Shown: positions 37,865-47,351, counted from the first letter of the stretch. The stretch is DNA of 64,000 nt from Prescottella sp. R16 (GCF_030656875.1 NZ_CP130943.1:62001-126000), one strand, 5' to 3'. Made by a program: numbers and translations. The notes: generated by a model from the sequence alone, not told the origin.

Positions 37865-39522
37865 CGGAGGCTCCGTCCCAGTGCCCGGCCGGCGGCGCGG
37901 CCGGAGAAGATGCAGCCGCCGAGGAACGTGCCCTCGAGCGCGTTGTACCCGTGGACGCCGCCGCCACCGAATCCGGCGACCTCACCGGCGGCGTACAGGC
38001 CGTCGAAGACGCTGCCGTCGGGGCGGATCACCTGCGAGTCCAGGTCGGTCTCGAGGCCGCCGAGGGTCTTGCGGGTGAGCAGGTTCAACCGGACCGCGAT
38101 GAGCGGCCCGTGGTCGGGGTCGAGCAGGCGATGCGGTTTGGCGACACGGATCGCCTTGTCGGGTAGGTAGGTTCGGGCGTTGCGGATCGCCATCACCTGC
38201 ATGTCCTTGGAGAAGGTGTTGTCCATTTCGCGGTCGCGGGCGATCACCTCACGCTCGACCTGCTCGTATGCGAGCGGCGCATCCGGGGTCAGGGCGTTCA
38301 TATCGTCCACCAGGTCGCGCAGGTTGTCGCGGACCACGAAGTCCACGCCCTTGCGCTTGAACGCCTCGACCGGTCCGGGTGCCCCCTTCTTCACTCGTCC
38401 GAGAAGGAGTTTCATGTCCTTGCCGGTGAGGTCGGGGTTCTGTTCGGAGCCCGACAGCGCGAACTCCTTCTCGATGATGGACTGGGTGAGGACGAACCAC
38501 GTGTGGTCGTGTCCGGTACCGAGGATGTGTTTCAGCGTGGCGAGGGTGTCGAAGCCGGGGAACAGCGGGACCGGCAGGCGCTTGCCGGTGGCGTCGAGCC
38601 ACAGCGACGACGGGCCGGGGATGATCCGGATGGCGTGGTCGGGCCAGATCGGATCCCAGTTGACGACGCCCTCGGTGTAGTGCCACATGCGGTCCCGGTT
38701 GACGATGTTGCCGCCCGCGGACTCGGTGATCTCGAGCATCCGGCCGTCGACGTGCGCGGGCACCCCGGTGATCATTCGTTCGGGGACGCGGCCGAGCCGG
38801 TCGACGGGCCAGTTCTTCTTCACCAGGTCGGGATTGCCGCCGATGCCGCCGGAGGTGACGATCACGGCCTGGGCGCGCAGCTCGAATTCGCCTGCGGGCG
38901 TGCGGGACGACTTCACGCCGCGGGGTTCGGTGGACGGCTCGAGCACGGTGCCGCGTACACCGACGGCGGCGCCGCCCTCGACGATCAGCTCGTCCACCCG
39001 GTGCCGGTGGCGGAAGGTGACCTGCCCGCGCGCTGCGGCGTCGAGCACGGGTTCCCGGAACACCCGCACCACCTCGGGGCCGGTGCCCCACGTGATGTGG
39101 AAGCGGGGCACCGAGTTGCCGTGCCCGGTGGCCAGTCCGCCGCCGCGTTCGGCCCAGCCGACGTTCGGCATCACCCGCAGACCCAGGTCGTGCAGGTAGG
39201 CGCGTTTCTCGCCGGCCGCGAAGTCGACGTAGGCCTCGGCCCACTGCCGGGGCCAGTGGTCCTCGCGATCACGGTCGAAGCCGGCGCTGCCCAGCCAGTC
39301 CTGCAGTGCGAGGTCCCGGGAATCCTTGATGCCCATGCGCCGCTGCTCGGGACTGTCGACGAGGAACAGGCCGCCGAGCGACCAGAAGGCTTGTCCGCCC
39401 AGGTTTTCCGCATTCTCCTGGTCGACGACGAGGACGCGTCGTCCGGCCTTCACGAGTTCGTGGGTCGCGACCAGACCCGCCAGTCCTGCTCCGACGACGA
39501 TGACGTCGGCTTGTTCCGTCAC
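37861..39522 (-). CDS. FAD-binding dehydrogenase, fumarate reductase/3-ketosteroid dehydrogenase-like
   Basis: A 553-residue flavoprotein with the FAD motif GAGLAGLVATHEL at residues 11-23 and the C-terminal FAD segment LYAAGEVAGFGGGGVHGYNA. Middle residues GGIGGNPDLVKKNWP are typical of the fumarate-reductase/KSTD family. It belongs to a poorly characterised sub-branch (long annotated only as FAD-binding dehydrogenase), not to true KstD. Introduction of a double bond next to a carbonyl is the expected chemistry. It starts at a GTG with AGGAG seven bases upstream. A TetR gene lies 3 bp upstream on the same strand, so it is under that regulator's promoter. Confidence 0.85.
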   Translation of the reverse strand: MTEQADVIVVGAGLAGLVATHELVKAGRRVLVVDQENAENLGGQAFWSLGGLFLVDSPEQRRMGIKDSRDLALQDWLGSAGFDRDREDHWPRQWAEAYVDFAAGEKRAYLHDLGLRVMPNVGWAERGGGLATGHGNSVPRFHITWGTGPEVVRVFREPVLDAAARGQVTFRHRHRVDELIVEGGAAVGVRGTVLEPSTEPRGVKSSRTPAGEFELRAQAVIVTSGGIGGNPDLVKKNWPVDRLGRVPERMITGVPAHVDGRMLEITESAGGNIVNRDRMWHYTEGVVNWDPIWPDHAIRIIPGPSSLWLDATGKRLPVPLFPGFDTLATLKHILGTGHDHTWFVLTQSIIEKEFALSGSEQNPDLTGKDMKLLLGRVKKGAPGPVEAFKRKGVDFVVRDNLRDLVDDMNALTPDAPLAYEQVEREVIARDREMDNTFSKDMQVMAIRNARTYLPDKAIRVAKPHRLLDPDHGPLIAVRLNLLTRKTLGGLETDLDSQVIRPDGSVFDGLYAAGEVAGFGGGGVHGYNALEGTFLGGCIFSGRAAGRALGRSLR

Positions 39523-39525
39523 AAC

Positions 39526-40140
39526 TTATCTCCTGTCCGTTGCGGCGCTGTAGTTGTCGATCACGGTGACGAACAGGCGTCGACGTGCCTGCCGGACCGT
39601 CTCGTTTCCGGGTTCGAGGAGGATCTGGACGGTGGTGCCGTCGTGGATCGCGACGAGTGCGTGGCCGAGAGCCGTGCGGTCGGTGACGCGGCGTCCGGTG
39701 GCGGCGAGGGCGTCCTCGACGATCGGCAGGATCGTGTGGAGGATCGCCTCCTCGCGTGCCGCCACGACCCGTTTGAGTGCGGGGTTGCGCAGCGCGTGCG
39801 CGGTGAATTCGGCGGTGATCCGGTACCAGGCGTCGTCGACGGGGATTGCGGCGAGGACCCGGTCGACGGCGTCCTCGACACTGGCGGGGGCCGGACCGGA
39901 CGGATCGGTGAGGGCGGTGCGGATGGCGTCGAGCATGGCGGCCGACCGCTGCTCCCACAGGGCGAGGAAGAGTTCGTCGAGCGAGGTGAAGTTCGAGTAG
40001 AACGCGCCGCGGGTGAATCCGGCACGTTCACACACCTGCTCGACGCTGGAGCGTCCGAAGCCTTCCTCGGCGAACGCCGTGCCGGCGGCGTCGAGGAGAC
40101 GACGGCGGGTCTCGGCGCGACGCGGGCTGACGGTGGGCAT
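39526..40140 (-). CDS. TetR-family transcriptional regulator
   Basis: A 204-residue regulator. The helix-turn-helix region SSVEQVCERAGFTRGAFYSN covers about residues 31-50, followed by an all-helical ligand domain. It is the first gene of the unit TetR-flavoprotein-SDR. A palindrome GATACAG-GA-CTGTATC 42 bp before its start (40182-40197) is the likely operator for autoregulation and may also govern the divergent small gene at 40328. The ligand is unknown. Confidence 0.88.
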   Translation of the reverse strand: MPTVSPRRAETRRRLLDAAGTAFAEEGFGRSSVEQVCERAGFTRGAFYSNFTSLDELFLALWEQRSAAMLDAIRTALTDPSGPAPASVEDAVDRVLAAIPVDDAWYRITAEFTAHALRNPALKRVVAAREEAILHTILPIVEDALAATGRRVTDRTALGHALVAIHDGTTVQILLEPGNETVRQARRRLFVTVIDNYSAATDRR

Positions 40141-40181
40141 CGCTGCTGGTCATCCCCTTCGTTCGGCACGCCGGTCGATTC

Positions 40182-40197
40182 GATACAGGACTGTATC
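40182..40197. promoter_or_regulatory. TetR operator GATACAG-GA-CTGTATC
   Basis: Seven-base arms with a 2-bp centre, of typical TetR site size, between the divergent TetR (start 40140) and ABM-domain (start 40328) genes. Confidence 0.65.
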
Positions 40198-40327
40198 CGA
40201 CAGGGTGGTGTCGTCGGCCCGGAACGGAGCAGATCCGGCTGCACTGCAATTACGGCATGCGGGACCGGGTCCGAGGTACCGTCGGGGTCGCCGTGCACTG
40301 TGGCGGCACTCACAGAAGAGGAAGTCG

Positions 40328-40621
40328 ATGTCGAACCTGCATGTCGTAGCCACCCTGCCGGCCAAGTCCGGTTCCGAGAACACGGTGCGCACCGCTCTCG
40401 CCGCCCTCGCCGAGGCCAGCCGCAAGGAGGACGGGTGCGTCTCCTACGACCTGTACGAATCTGCTTCGGCCCCAGGGACGTTCGTCGTCGTCGAGGTGTG
40501 GCAGGACCAGCACGCGCTCGACGCCCACATGAAATCGGATCACATGCGCGAGGCCGCCGGTGCGTTCGGATCCCACCTCGCCGCGGCCCCGGGAATCCAT
40601 CCACTGCGCCCTGTGTCCTGA
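40328..40621 (+). CDS. Antibiotic-biosynthesis-monooxygenase (ABM) domain protein
   Basis: A 97-residue dimeric alpha-beta barrel protein. The family pattern is seen in the first strand (LHVVATLPAKSGSE), CVSYDLYES and EVWQDQHALDAHMKSDHM. Members include cofactor-free quinol monooxygenases and haem-degrading proteins, but many small ones are uncharacterised. The ATG follows AGAGGAAGTCG. It is divergent from the TetR gene with a shared operator. Oxidation of an aromatic or quinone compound is possible. The role is unknown. Confidence 0.82.
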   Translation: MSNLHVVATLPAKSGSENTVRTALAALAEASRKEDGCVSYDLYESASAPGTFVVVEVWQDQHALDAHMKSDHMREAAGAFGSHLAAAPGIHPLRPVS

Positions 40622-40738
40622 TCGTCGCCCCGACACGAGAGGGGCGGTTTGTGCCGTCCCTCTCCGTTCGTCCCCTCGTCTCGTCGTCGGCCCTCGACGT
40701 CGTGGTCGAAGTGCGAGCCGGAACGCGTCGGCCGCGGG

Positions 40739-40750
40739 TAGCCTACGGTC
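40739..40750 (+). promoter_or_regulatory. Possible -10 box for a leaderless transcript
   Basis: TAGCCT ends six bases before the ATG of the ClgR-like gene, and no ribosome site is present. This fits a transcript that begins at the start codon, which is common in actinobacteria. Confidence 0.35.
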
Positions 40751-41119
40751 ATGGCCGTCCAGGTGAACTTCCGTCGGATGAACGCAGCCGTCCCAGAGAC
40801 GTCGGCGACCCCAGACGAGCCGGATCGGCTGTGGCGCGACGTCGTCGGCGAGCAGATCAGACGGATTCGTACCGATCGAGGTGAACGACTGTCCGACGTC
40901 GCCGAGCGTGCCGGGGTGTCGCCCCAGTACTTGTCGGAAATCGAACGTGGCGTGAAGGATCCGTCGTCCGAGTTGCTGGCCGCTGTCGCCGGAGCGTTGG
41001 AGACGACCGTCGGAGGTTTGGCGCGACGCGCCTACCGGATCGCGCCGGTCCGTCCGATCGCCCCGCGTCCCGTCGATGCTCGCCGGACACCGTCGGGACC
41101 TGTCTGCCTGGCTGCGTGA
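40751..41119 (+). CDS. Helix-turn-helix regulator, ClgR-like
   Basis: A 122-residue XRE-type protein. The helix-turn-helix LSDVAERAGVSPQYLSEIER followed by GVKDPSSELLAAVAGALE is very close to the ClgR pattern. ClgR activates clp protease genes in actinobacteria. It is convergent with a pair of ClpP-like genes whose nearest stop lies only seven bases downstream, which supports a Clp connection. The N-terminus has no recognisable ribosome site; an ATG at 40778 is an alternative start. It is probably a ClgR paralogue dedicated to this pair. The main clgR is not expected next to them. Confidence 0.8.
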   Translation: MAVQVNFRRMNAAVPETSATPDEPDRLWRDVVGEQIRRIRTDRGERLSDVAERAGVSPQYLSEIERGVKDPSSELLAAVAGALETTVGGLARRAYRIAPVRPIAPRPVDARRTPSGPVCLAA

Positions 41120-41126
41120 CCGAACC

Positions 41127-41726
41127 TCACACCGGAGACCGGTTCTCGACGACCGTGTCGACGATGCCGTAGTCGATCGCGGCGGCGGGTGTGAGAACCA
41201 GCTGTCGTTCCAGATCGAGGCGTACCTGTTCGGGGGCACGGCCGGTGCGGTCGGCGAGGATCTGCTCCTGCAGTCCGCGGATGCGTTCGGTCTCCTCCGC
41301 CTCGAGAACGAGGTCGGGGATGGCGGCGCGGCCGCCCTCGGTGATCGGCGGGTGGAGCACGACGCGCCCGTGGCGCAGAATCGACCGTCGGCCCGCGGTG
41401 CCGCCGGCGAGCAGCAGGGCTGCGCTGCCGACGGCCTCGCCGACACAGGTGGTCTCGATCGGGGACTGCACGAACTGCATCGCGTCGTACACGGCGAGGA
41501 CGGCCGGGACGGCACCACCCGGCGAGTTGATGTACAGCGAGATCGACCGGTCGGGGCTGTCGCTCTCCAGGTGGAGCAGTTGCGCGATGATCGCGTTCGC
41601 GACACCCTCGTCGACCGCGGTGCCGAGGTAGACGATCCGTTCGGCGAGCAGTCGGCTGTAGATGTCGACGGTGCGTTCGCCCGACGACGTCGACAGCGTC
41701 ACATAGGGAATCGTGTAGGTGCTCAC
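41127..41726 (-). CDS. ClpP-like protease subunit with altered active-site serine position
   Basis: A 199-residue ClpP-fold protein with the INSPGG strand, the histidine segment VVLHPPITEGG and the Asp in DYGIVDTVV. In active ClpP the motif reads C-x-G-Q-A-A-S-M; here it is C-V-G-E-A-V-G-S. The nucleophile position is therefore Gly and a Ser sits one place later. The subunit may be inactive, like ClpR, or use the shifted serine. Its start overlaps the stop of the other ClpP gene (ATGA), so the two should form mixed rings. It is not part of the usual clpP1P2-clpX locus. Confidence 0.88.
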   Translation of the reverse strand: MSTYTIPYVTLSTSSGERTVDIYSRLLAERIVYLGTAVDEGVANAIIAQLLHLESDSPDRSISLYINSPGGAVPAVLAVYDAMQFVQSPIETTCVGEAVGSAALLLAGGTAGRRSILRHGRVVLHPPITEGGRAAIPDLVLEAEETERIRGLQEQILADRTGRAPEQVRLDLERQLVLTPAAAIDYGIVDTVVENRSPV

Positions 41727-42346
41727 CGGGCCACCCCCAGCCCGAACGAACGGGGCAGCGGACGTGGAACGACGTCGTCGAGAGAGGTCACGACGCGATC
41801 GACGAACCCGTAGTCGAGGGCCTCGCCCGCGGTGAACCAGCGGTCCCGTACCGAGTCCCGCGTGATCTGCTCGACGGTCCGCCCGGTGTCCTCGGCGATG
41901 CAGGCGAGAACGGTGTCCCGGGTGTGCCGGATCTGGTCCGCCTGGATCGCGACGTCCGGCGCCGAACCACTGACGCCGCCGGACCCCTGGTGCAGCAGTA
42001 CTTTCGCGTGGGGAAGCGCCACCCGTTTACCTGGGGTGCCGGCGGACAGCAGGAACTGGCCTGCGCTGTACGCCATGCCGAGGTTGACGGTCGCGACGTC
42101 GTTGGGCACGGCACGCATGCAGTCGCGGATCGCCAGCATCCCGGGTACGGAACCGCCCGGCGAGTTGATCACCAGGGCGATGTCCGAGTCCGGGTCCTCG
42201 GTGGCCAGGACGAGCAGGGCCGTGCAGATGCGGTTGGTGTTGGCCTGCTCGAGGGCATCGCCCAGCAGGATCATGCGCTGCGCGAACAGGCGCTGGTTGA
42301 GGTCACGGTCCAGGACCGCGGTGGGGTCGATCGTGTTCTCGGACAT
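41723..42346 (-). CDS. ClpP-like ATP-dependent protease proteolytic subunit
   Basis: A 207-residue ClpP-fold protein with a complete-looking triad: Ser in LGMAYSAGQFLL, His in VLLHQGSGG and Asp in DYGFVDRVV. VINSPGGS supplies the oxyanion strand. It would degrade unfolded or tagged proteins together with an AAA+ partner (ClpX or ClpC) encoded elsewhere. It is the promoter-proximal member of a coupled pair whose second subunit lacks the standard serine. Such secondary ClpP pairs exist in actinobacteria beside the essential ClpP1P2. Confidence 0.9.
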   Translation of the reverse strand: MSENTIDPTAVLDRDLNQRLFAQRMILLGDALEQANTNRICTALLVLATEDPDSDIALVINSPGGSVPGMLAIRDCMRAVPNDVATVNLGMAYSAGQFLLSAGTPGKRVALPHAKVLLHQGSGGVSGSAPDVAIQADQIRHTRDTVLACIAEDTGRTVEQITRDSVRDRWFTAGEALDYGFVDRVVTSLDDVVPRPLPRSFGLGVAR

Positions 42347-42433
42347 GACCTCACCCTGTGCCGCCCGGCGTCTCCGGACAACGGCGCGCTGCTGTGAGCA
42401 GATCCGCCGACAGCGAAACGGTCCGGGTCCGGT

Positions 42434-43105
42434 TCAGGTGGAACCGGGTGCCCCGTGCACGTCCCGCCACGCCCGGCCGTCGAGGAGGGTGGCGGCGACG
42501 AGCACCATCCATCCGCTCATCGACAGCAGTTCGACGCGCTGCGCGAACCCGAGCCACGCGTGGCCGCCGGAGGTGTCGTCGACGCCGACCAGCATCCACA
42601 GGGTGCCGATCAGGAACAGCACGACGACGGCCAGGCCGCACCACCACATCGCCCGCGGTGCGCGGTGGACGACGATCGCGACGATGAACGCGACCGCCGA
42701 CACCACCGCGGCCGTCACCGACACGGTGCTCGTCAGCGCGTGCCACTGATGCGTGAGCGGAACCTGCGTCGCCTCACATGCTGCCGTCGAACACCGCAGC
42801 GGTAGACGGGAATCGGCGATCGTGCCGGCGCCGAACACGCCGAGCGAGAGCCAGCCGACGGTGGTGAGCAGCCGCCGTGGCGTGAACGCCAGTCCCAGCC
42901 CGGCCGCCGCGACCAGCACGATGCCGGTGAGCAGGTCGCCGGTGCGGTAGACGATCCCGTACTGCTGGTCGGTCGCGGCGAGCTGGCTCGCGAACCCCTC
43001 GAACGGGTTCGCGTGCGGGGTCAGCACGAACGCCAGCAGCCACGACGAGTACAGCAGTGCGCCCGCGATCAGCAGGGCGGCGACGGTGTACCGGCGTACC
43101 GGCAT
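42434..43105 (-). CDS. DUF998-family integral membrane protein
   Basis: A 223-residue protein with about six hydrophobic segments and the DUF998 pattern (start MPVRRYTVAALLIAGALLYS, then HQWHALTSTVSVTAAV). The ATG at 43105 lies one base after the lysX stop, so it is translated from the same message. Frames further upstream lie inside lysX and are not used. Function unknown; an accessory role in membrane lipid or envelope biology beside LysX is possible. Confidence 0.82.
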   Translation of the reverse strand: MPVRRYTVAALLIAGALLYSSWLLAFVLTPHANPFEGFASQLAATDQQYGIVYRTGDLLTGIVLVAAAGLGLAFTPRRLLTTVGWLSLGVFGAGTIADSRLPLRCSTAACEATQVPLTHQWHALTSTVSVTAAVVSAVAFIVAIVVHRAPRAMWWCGLAVVVLFLIGTLWMLVGVDDTSGGHAWLGFAQRVELLSMSGWMVLVAATLLDGRAWRDVHGAPGST

Positions 43106-43106
43106 G

Positions 43107-46100
43107 TCAGTTGCGCGGTTTCGCGAACGGGAACGCCAGCGATTCGCGGATGCTGCCGCCGGTGACGAGCATGACGACACGGTCCACGCCCATACCGAGA
43201 CCACCGGTGGGTGGCATGGCGTGCTCGAGGGCCTGCAGGAAGTCCTCGTCGAGTTCCATCGCCTCGGCGTCGCCGCCGGCCGCGAGCAGCGACTGCTCGG
43301 TGAGCCGCCGACGCTGGTCGATCGGATCGGTCAGTTCGCTGTACGCGGTGCCCAGTTCCATGCCCCACGCCACCAGATCCCACTTCGCGGCCACCCCGGG
43401 GATGGTGGGGTGCGGCCGGGTCAGCGGCGACATCGACGTCGGAAAGTTGGTGTAGAACGTCGGGAACTCGGTCTGCCCTTCCACGAGATGCTCGTACAGC
43501 TCCTGTGCGACCGCGCCGGCATCCCAGTTCTTCTGGTACTCGATCCCGTTGTCGTCGCACAGTTTCCGTAGTTCGCCGAGCGGTGTTTCGGGGGTCACCT
43601 CCACGTCGAGGGCCTCGGCGACCGCGCCGTGCATCGTCTTGACGGGCCACTCGCCGGAGATGTCGACGGCCACGAGTTCGCCGGCCGGACCTGGCCGCAT
43701 GATCGTCGCGGTGCCGTGCGCGGCGATCGCCGCGTTCTGGATCAGCTCCCGACACAGCACCATCATCTGCCCGTAGTCACTGTGCGCCTCGTACGCCTCG
43801 AGGATCGTGAACTCGGGGTTGTGCTTGAAGTCGACACCCTCGTTGCGGAACACCCGTCCGATCTCGAACACCTTCTCCATGCCGGCCACGCACAGCCGTT
43901 TGAGGAACAACTCCGGGGCGATCCGCAGGTACAGGTCCAGGTCGTAGGTGTTGATGTGGGTGACGAACGGGGCCGCGTTCGCACCACCGTGGACGCGCTG
44001 CAGGATCGGCGTCTCCACCTCGAGGTAGTCGCGGCCGGACAGGGTGTCGCGCAACGACTTCACGATCGCGGTGCGGGCCGCGAGGAGGCGCCGGGCCTCC
44101 GGGTCGATCGCGAGATCGACGTACCGCTGCCGCACCTTCGTCTCGGCGTCGGTGAGGCCCTTCCACTTGTCGGGCAGCGGGTGCAGGCACTTGCCGGTCA
44201 TCCGCCATTCGGCCGCCAGCAGCGACAACTCGCCCTTTCGGCTGCGGCCCACCGTGCCGGTGACCTCGATCAGGTCGCCGAGGTCGAAGTCGGCGGCGAA
44301 CTCGTCGAGCCGGTCCCCGACGGCGGCGCGGTCGATGAGGATCTGGATGTCGCCCGACCAGTCCCGCAGCACCGCGAACGCGACACCGCCGTACGTGCGG
44401 ATCCGCAGCAGCCGTCCGGCCACCCGGACCTGTGCGCCCTCCGACGCCGACGCCGCGGCCACCGTGTGCGTCGGCGGTACCGCCACCGGATAGGCGTCGA
44501 CGCCCGCGTCGGTGAGCCGGGCCAGCTTGTCCATCCGTACCCGTACCTGCTCGGGCCGCCGCGGACCACCGGACTCGACCGCCGCGGACGGAGCCGAACC
44601 GGCGGTGGGGGAGACGCCGCGGGGGGCGCTGCCGTCGTCGTGCAGGAGTCCGGTGCCGGCCACCGCGTCGGGGACGGCGGTGTGCCGTCCGGTGTGGGTG
44701 GGGGCGTTCGCGGGACGCCGGAACGACGGCAGTGTCAGGAAGCCCTCGGCGACGGCCGACGCGATACCGACGCGGGGCAGATGCCGGTTGTCGTCGAAGC
44801 ACAGGTAGCGCGGCGCCCACTCCGGCTGATACTTCACGTTGGACCGGTACAGCGCCTCGAGCTGCCACCAGCGGGAGAAGAACAGCAGCAGGCCCCGCCA
44901 CATCCGCAGCACCGGTCCGGCACCGATACGGGCACCCTCCTCGAACGTGGACCGGAACACCGCGAAGTTCAACGAGATCCGGACGACACCGACCTCGTCG
45001 GCGCGCATCGCCAGCTCGGCGACCATCAGTTCGACGATGCCGTTGGGGGCGTGCGGGTTGCGGCGCATCAGGTCGAGGGACACGCCGTTCCGGCCCCACG
45101 GCACGAACGACAGCATGCCCAGCACGTCGCCGTCCGGCCCGACCGCTTCGACGAGCAGACAGTCGCCGTCGAGTCCGTCGCCGAGCCGGCCGAGGGCCAT
45201 CGAGAATCCGCGTTCGGTCTCGGTGTCGCGCCAGCTGTCGGCGCGGGTGATCGCGTCGGCCATCTCCTGGTCGGTGAGGTCGCGGTGCCGTCGCATCCGG
45301 ACCGTCACCCCCTGCTTGCGGACCCGGTTGACGGCCTGCCGGACCTGCCGCATCTCGCGGCCGCCGAGCGTGAAGTCGTGGGTGTCGAGGATCGCCTCGT
45401 CACCGAGTTGCAGCACCGACAGTCCGGCCCGGGCGTAGGCGGTGGCACCGGTTTCGCTCGCCCCCATCACGGCGGGCGCCCACCCGTACTTCGAGCACAG
45501 CGCCAGCCAGGCGTCGATCGCGTGCGGCCACGCCTCCGGGTTGCCGATCGGGTCACCGCTGGCCAGGCACACCCCGACCTCGACGCGGTACGTCACGGCG
45601 GCCTTGCCGCTCGGCGCGAACACGACCGCCTTGTCGCGGCGGGTCGCGAAGTAGCCGAGGGAGTCGCCGGCCCCGAAGTCGTCGAGCAGGCCGCGCAGAG
45701 CGGACTCGTCGCTGCCCGTCAACGCGTTCGACGCCCGCTGCGACCGGAACAGGGTGATCACCGAGGCCAGCAGTGCGAGGGCACCGAACAGGCCCAGGAG
45801 CGTGTTGACGAACGCGTGCGGATGCCCGTCGAACTGTTCGTTCTCGATGACGACGAGGGCCGTGACCCGGTTGAGGGCCCAGAAGAAACGCTGCCCGGAC
45901 GGCAACGATCCCGGGAACAGCTCCACCAGGCCCCAACCGAGCAGCGTGCCGACCGCCAGGCCTGCGACGAGCACCCCGAGCGCCTTCCACCCGGCACCGC
46001 GCCGTACCCGGGTGTAGAACTCGCCGCGGGACGCCACCAGAATTCCCACCACCACGATGTGGACGACGAAAGCAACTGCGGCACTGGCATTTCTGTCCAC

Positions 46101-46457
46101 GATCGCCTCGACCGCATTGTCGACCGCGAAGAGGACCAGGTACAGGGTCAGCAGCCACCACGCGATCCGTTTCCGGCTCGCGAGCGCCGCCGCAACCAGC
46201 GCGAGCACCAACGCCCACGACAGGCTCGTATCCGGTGCGTCGAAATAGTAGTGCGCGACATAGATGCGTGGAGTGTGGACGAGATACCGCAGCGTCGGAG
46301 ACAGGCTCCACAACAACACCAGCACCGAGAACACACCGAGAATCAGTCCCGCAATGTGCGGAACCTCCGACAGTCGCCCGCGTTTCGCCCGTGCCGGTAC
46401 CTCGTGGGGACTGGGCTCGCCGACCGCTCCCGCCGATCTCCCGGTACTCGTGACCAT
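43107..46457 (-). CDS. lysX: Bifunctional lysyl-phosphatidylglycerol synthase/lysyl-tRNA synthetase LysX
   Basis: A 1116-residue fusion. About seven membrane helices occupy residues 30-270. A DUF2156 transferase domain follows ([20 protein letters not shown] through [18 protein letters not shown]). An OB-fold and class II lysyl-tRNA synthetase make up the last 480 residues or so, with motif 2 in [20 protein letters not shown] and motif 3 in [13 protein letters not shown]. It charges tRNA with lysine and moves the lysine to phosphatidylglycerol, which lowers surface negative charge and protects against cationic peptides. Start ATG with AAGGGA. Divergent from an S4-domain gene. Confidence 0.97.
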   Translation of the reverse strand: MVTSTGRSAGAVGEPSPHEVPARAKRGRLSEVPHIAGLILGVFSVLVLLWSLSPTLRYLVHTPRIYVAHYYFDAPDTSLSWALVLALVAAALASRKRIAWWLLTLYLVLFAVDNAVEAIVDRNASAAVAFVVHIVVVGILVASRGEFYTRVRRGAGWKALGVLVAGLAVGTLLGWGLVELFPGSLPSGQRFFWALNRVTALVVIENEQFDGHPHAFVNTLLGLFGALALLASVITLFRSQRASNALTGSDESALRGLLDDFGAGDSLGYFATRRDKAVVFAPSGKAAVTYRVEVGVCLASGDPIGNPEAWPHAIDAWLALCSKYGWAPAVMGASETGATAYARAGLSVLQLGDEAILDTHDFTLGGREMRQVRQAVNRVRKQGVTVRMRRHRDLTDQEMADAITRADSWRDTETERGFSMALGRLGDGLDGDCLLVEAVGPDGDVLGMLSFVPWGRNGVSLDLMRRNPHAPNGIVELMVAELAMRADEVGVVRISLNFAVFRSTFEEGARIGAGPVLRMWRGLLLFFSRWWQLEALYRSNVKYQPEWAPRYLCFDDNRHLPRVGIASAVAEGFLTLPSFRRPANAPTHTGRHTAVPDAVAGTGLLHDDGSAPRGVSPTAGSAPSAAVESGGPRRPEQVRVRMDKLARLTDAGVDAYPVAVPPTHTVAAASASEGAQVRVAGRLLRIRTYGGVAFAVLRDWSGDIQILIDRAAVGDRLDEFAADFDLGDLIEVTGTVGRSRKGELSLLAAEWRMTGKCLHPLPDKWKGLTDAETKVRQRYVDLAIDPEARRLLAARTAIVKSLRDTLSGRDYLEVETPILQRVHGGANAAPFVTHINTYDLDLYLRIAPELFLKRLCVAGMEKVFEIGRVFRNEGVDFKHNPEFTILEAYEAHSDYGQMMVLCRELIQNAAIAAHGTATIMRPGPAGELVAVDISGEWPVKTMHGAVAEALDVEVTPETPLGELRKLCDDNGIEYQKNWDAGAVAQELYEHLVEGQTEFPTFYTNFPTSMSPLTRPHPTIPGVAAKWDLVAWGMELGTAYSELTDPIDQRRRLTEQSLLAAGGDAEAMELDEDFLQALEHAMPPTGGLGMGVDRVVMLVTGGSIRESLAFPFAKPRN

Positions 46458-46534
46458 CGCCGTCCCTTCCCCGCATCCTGTGTCACCCCAGTGTGCGGCG
46501 TCCGGGCCGGATTCGGATGGAGGAAGATGACGTC

Positions 46535-46759
46535 ATGTCTGAATTCGTGGACGAAGTCCCCATCCGTGACGAGTCGATCCGACTGGGTCAGTTCCTCAAG
46601 CTCGCCAACCTCATCGAATCCGGTGCCGAGGCGAAAGAAGTCATCGCCGACGGACTGGTGACCGTCAACGGCGAAACGGACACCCGCCGAGGACGCCAAC
46701 TACGGGCCGGCGACATCGTCGAAATCGGCGGCGCGAAGGCCCGGGTGGTACAGGAATAG
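46535..46759 (+). CDS. S4-domain RNA-binding protein (YbcJ-like)
   Basis: A 74-residue protein made almost wholly of an S4 fold: IRLGQFLKLANLIESGAEAK then VNGETDTRRGRQLRAGD. Such small proteins bind structured RNA, probably ribosomal. The ATG at 46535 has GGAGGAAG eight bases upstream; an in-frame ATG at 46517 overlaps that ribosome site and is rejected. It is divergent from lysX and separated from it by 77 bp. Confidence 0.88.
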   Translation: MSEFVDEVPIRDESIRLGQFLKLANLIESGAEAKEVIADGLVTVNGETDTRRGRQLRAGDIVEIGGAKARVVQE

Positions 46760-46776
46760 GCGGCTTCGTCGCCCGC

Positions 46777-46812
46777 GCGCCTTTTCGGTGGCAACTACCA
46801 CCGAAAAGGCGC
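46777..46812. terminator. Bidirectional terminator between S4 and rraA genes
   Basis: Arms GCGCCTTTTCGGTGG and CCACCGAAAAGGCGC pair over 15 bp around six bases. The T-run and A-run give a terminator on either strand. Its GCGCCTTT start is shared with the hairpin at 47760-47799. Confidence 0.88.
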
Positions 46813-46827
46813 ACAAGCGCGAAACGT

Positions 46828-47298
46828 CTAACGCACCACGACGCCGTCGTCGTCGCTGTAGACGGTTTCGCCGGGGTTGAACGTGACACCACCGAAGGAG
46901 ACGGGCACGTTCTTCTCCCCGGACCCGGTCTGCGTGCTCTTGCGGGGGTTGGTGCCGAGCGCCTTGATACCGATGTCGAGGGTGCGCAGGATCGCGGAGT
47001 CGCGGACGGCACCGTTGACGATGACGCCGGCCCAGCCGTTGGAGACACCGCGGCCGGCGATGATGTCGCCGACGAGGGCGGTGTGCACGCTCGCGTCGCC
47101 GTCGACGACGAGGACGCCACCGTTGCCGGGCTCGCTGAGGGTCTGCTTGACCAGCAGATTGTCCTGGAAGCACTTGACGGTGGTGATCGGGCCGGAGAAT
47201 GCGGGCCGGGCGCCGAACTGGATGAACTGGGTGTCGCAGCTGCGGATGTCCGGGCCGATCTCGTCGGCCAGATCGGCGGTCGCCACGGGGTCGCTCAT
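46828..47298 (-). CDS. rraA: RraA-family protein (regulator of RNase E activity / aldolase)
   Basis: A 156-residue protein of the RraA/MenG fold. Seen are [20 protein letters not shown] and [17 protein letters not shown], the strands that form the central cavity. Length matches mycobacterial RraA (157 residues). Some members inhibit RNase E, and others with the same fold are 4-hydroxy-4-methyl-2-oxoglutarate aldolases. It is not a menaquinone methyltransferase despite old labels. ATG with AGGAGG upstream. Flanked by strong terminators, and a DUF5313 gene lies upstream on the same strand. Confidence 0.9.
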   Translation of the reverse strand: MSDPVATADLADEIGPDIRSCDTQFIQFGARPAFSGPITTVKCFQDNLLVKQTLSEPGNGGVLVVDGDASVHTALVGDIIAGRGVSNGWAGVIVNGAVRDSAILRTLDIGIKALGTNPRKSTQTGSGEKNVPVSFGGVTFNPGETVYSDDDGVVVR

Positions 47299-47351
47299 GA
47301 TTGCCTCCTGTCGTCGGTTAGCCCGACCACGATAGTTGACCGACGGGTAAC

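Noticed and set aside
37861..39522. Naming the flavoprotein kstD
   Set aside because: It belongs to the wider fumarate-reductase/KSTD family, but its N-terminal and active-site regions do not look like true 3-ketosteroid delta-1-dehydrogenase.
41127..42346. Naming the ClpP pair clpP1-clpP2
   Set aside because: The essential clpP1P2 normally lies beside tig and clpX. Neither is here, and one subunit has an altered nucleophile motif.
43629..46661. A 1010-codon plus-strand frame opposite lysX
   Set aside because: It is the antisense shadow of lysX with biased composition and no recognisable motif.
46828..47298. Reading rraA as the menaquinone methyltransferase menG
   Set aside because: The sequence has the RraA fold and no methyltransferase motifs; the menG label is an old misannotation for this family.
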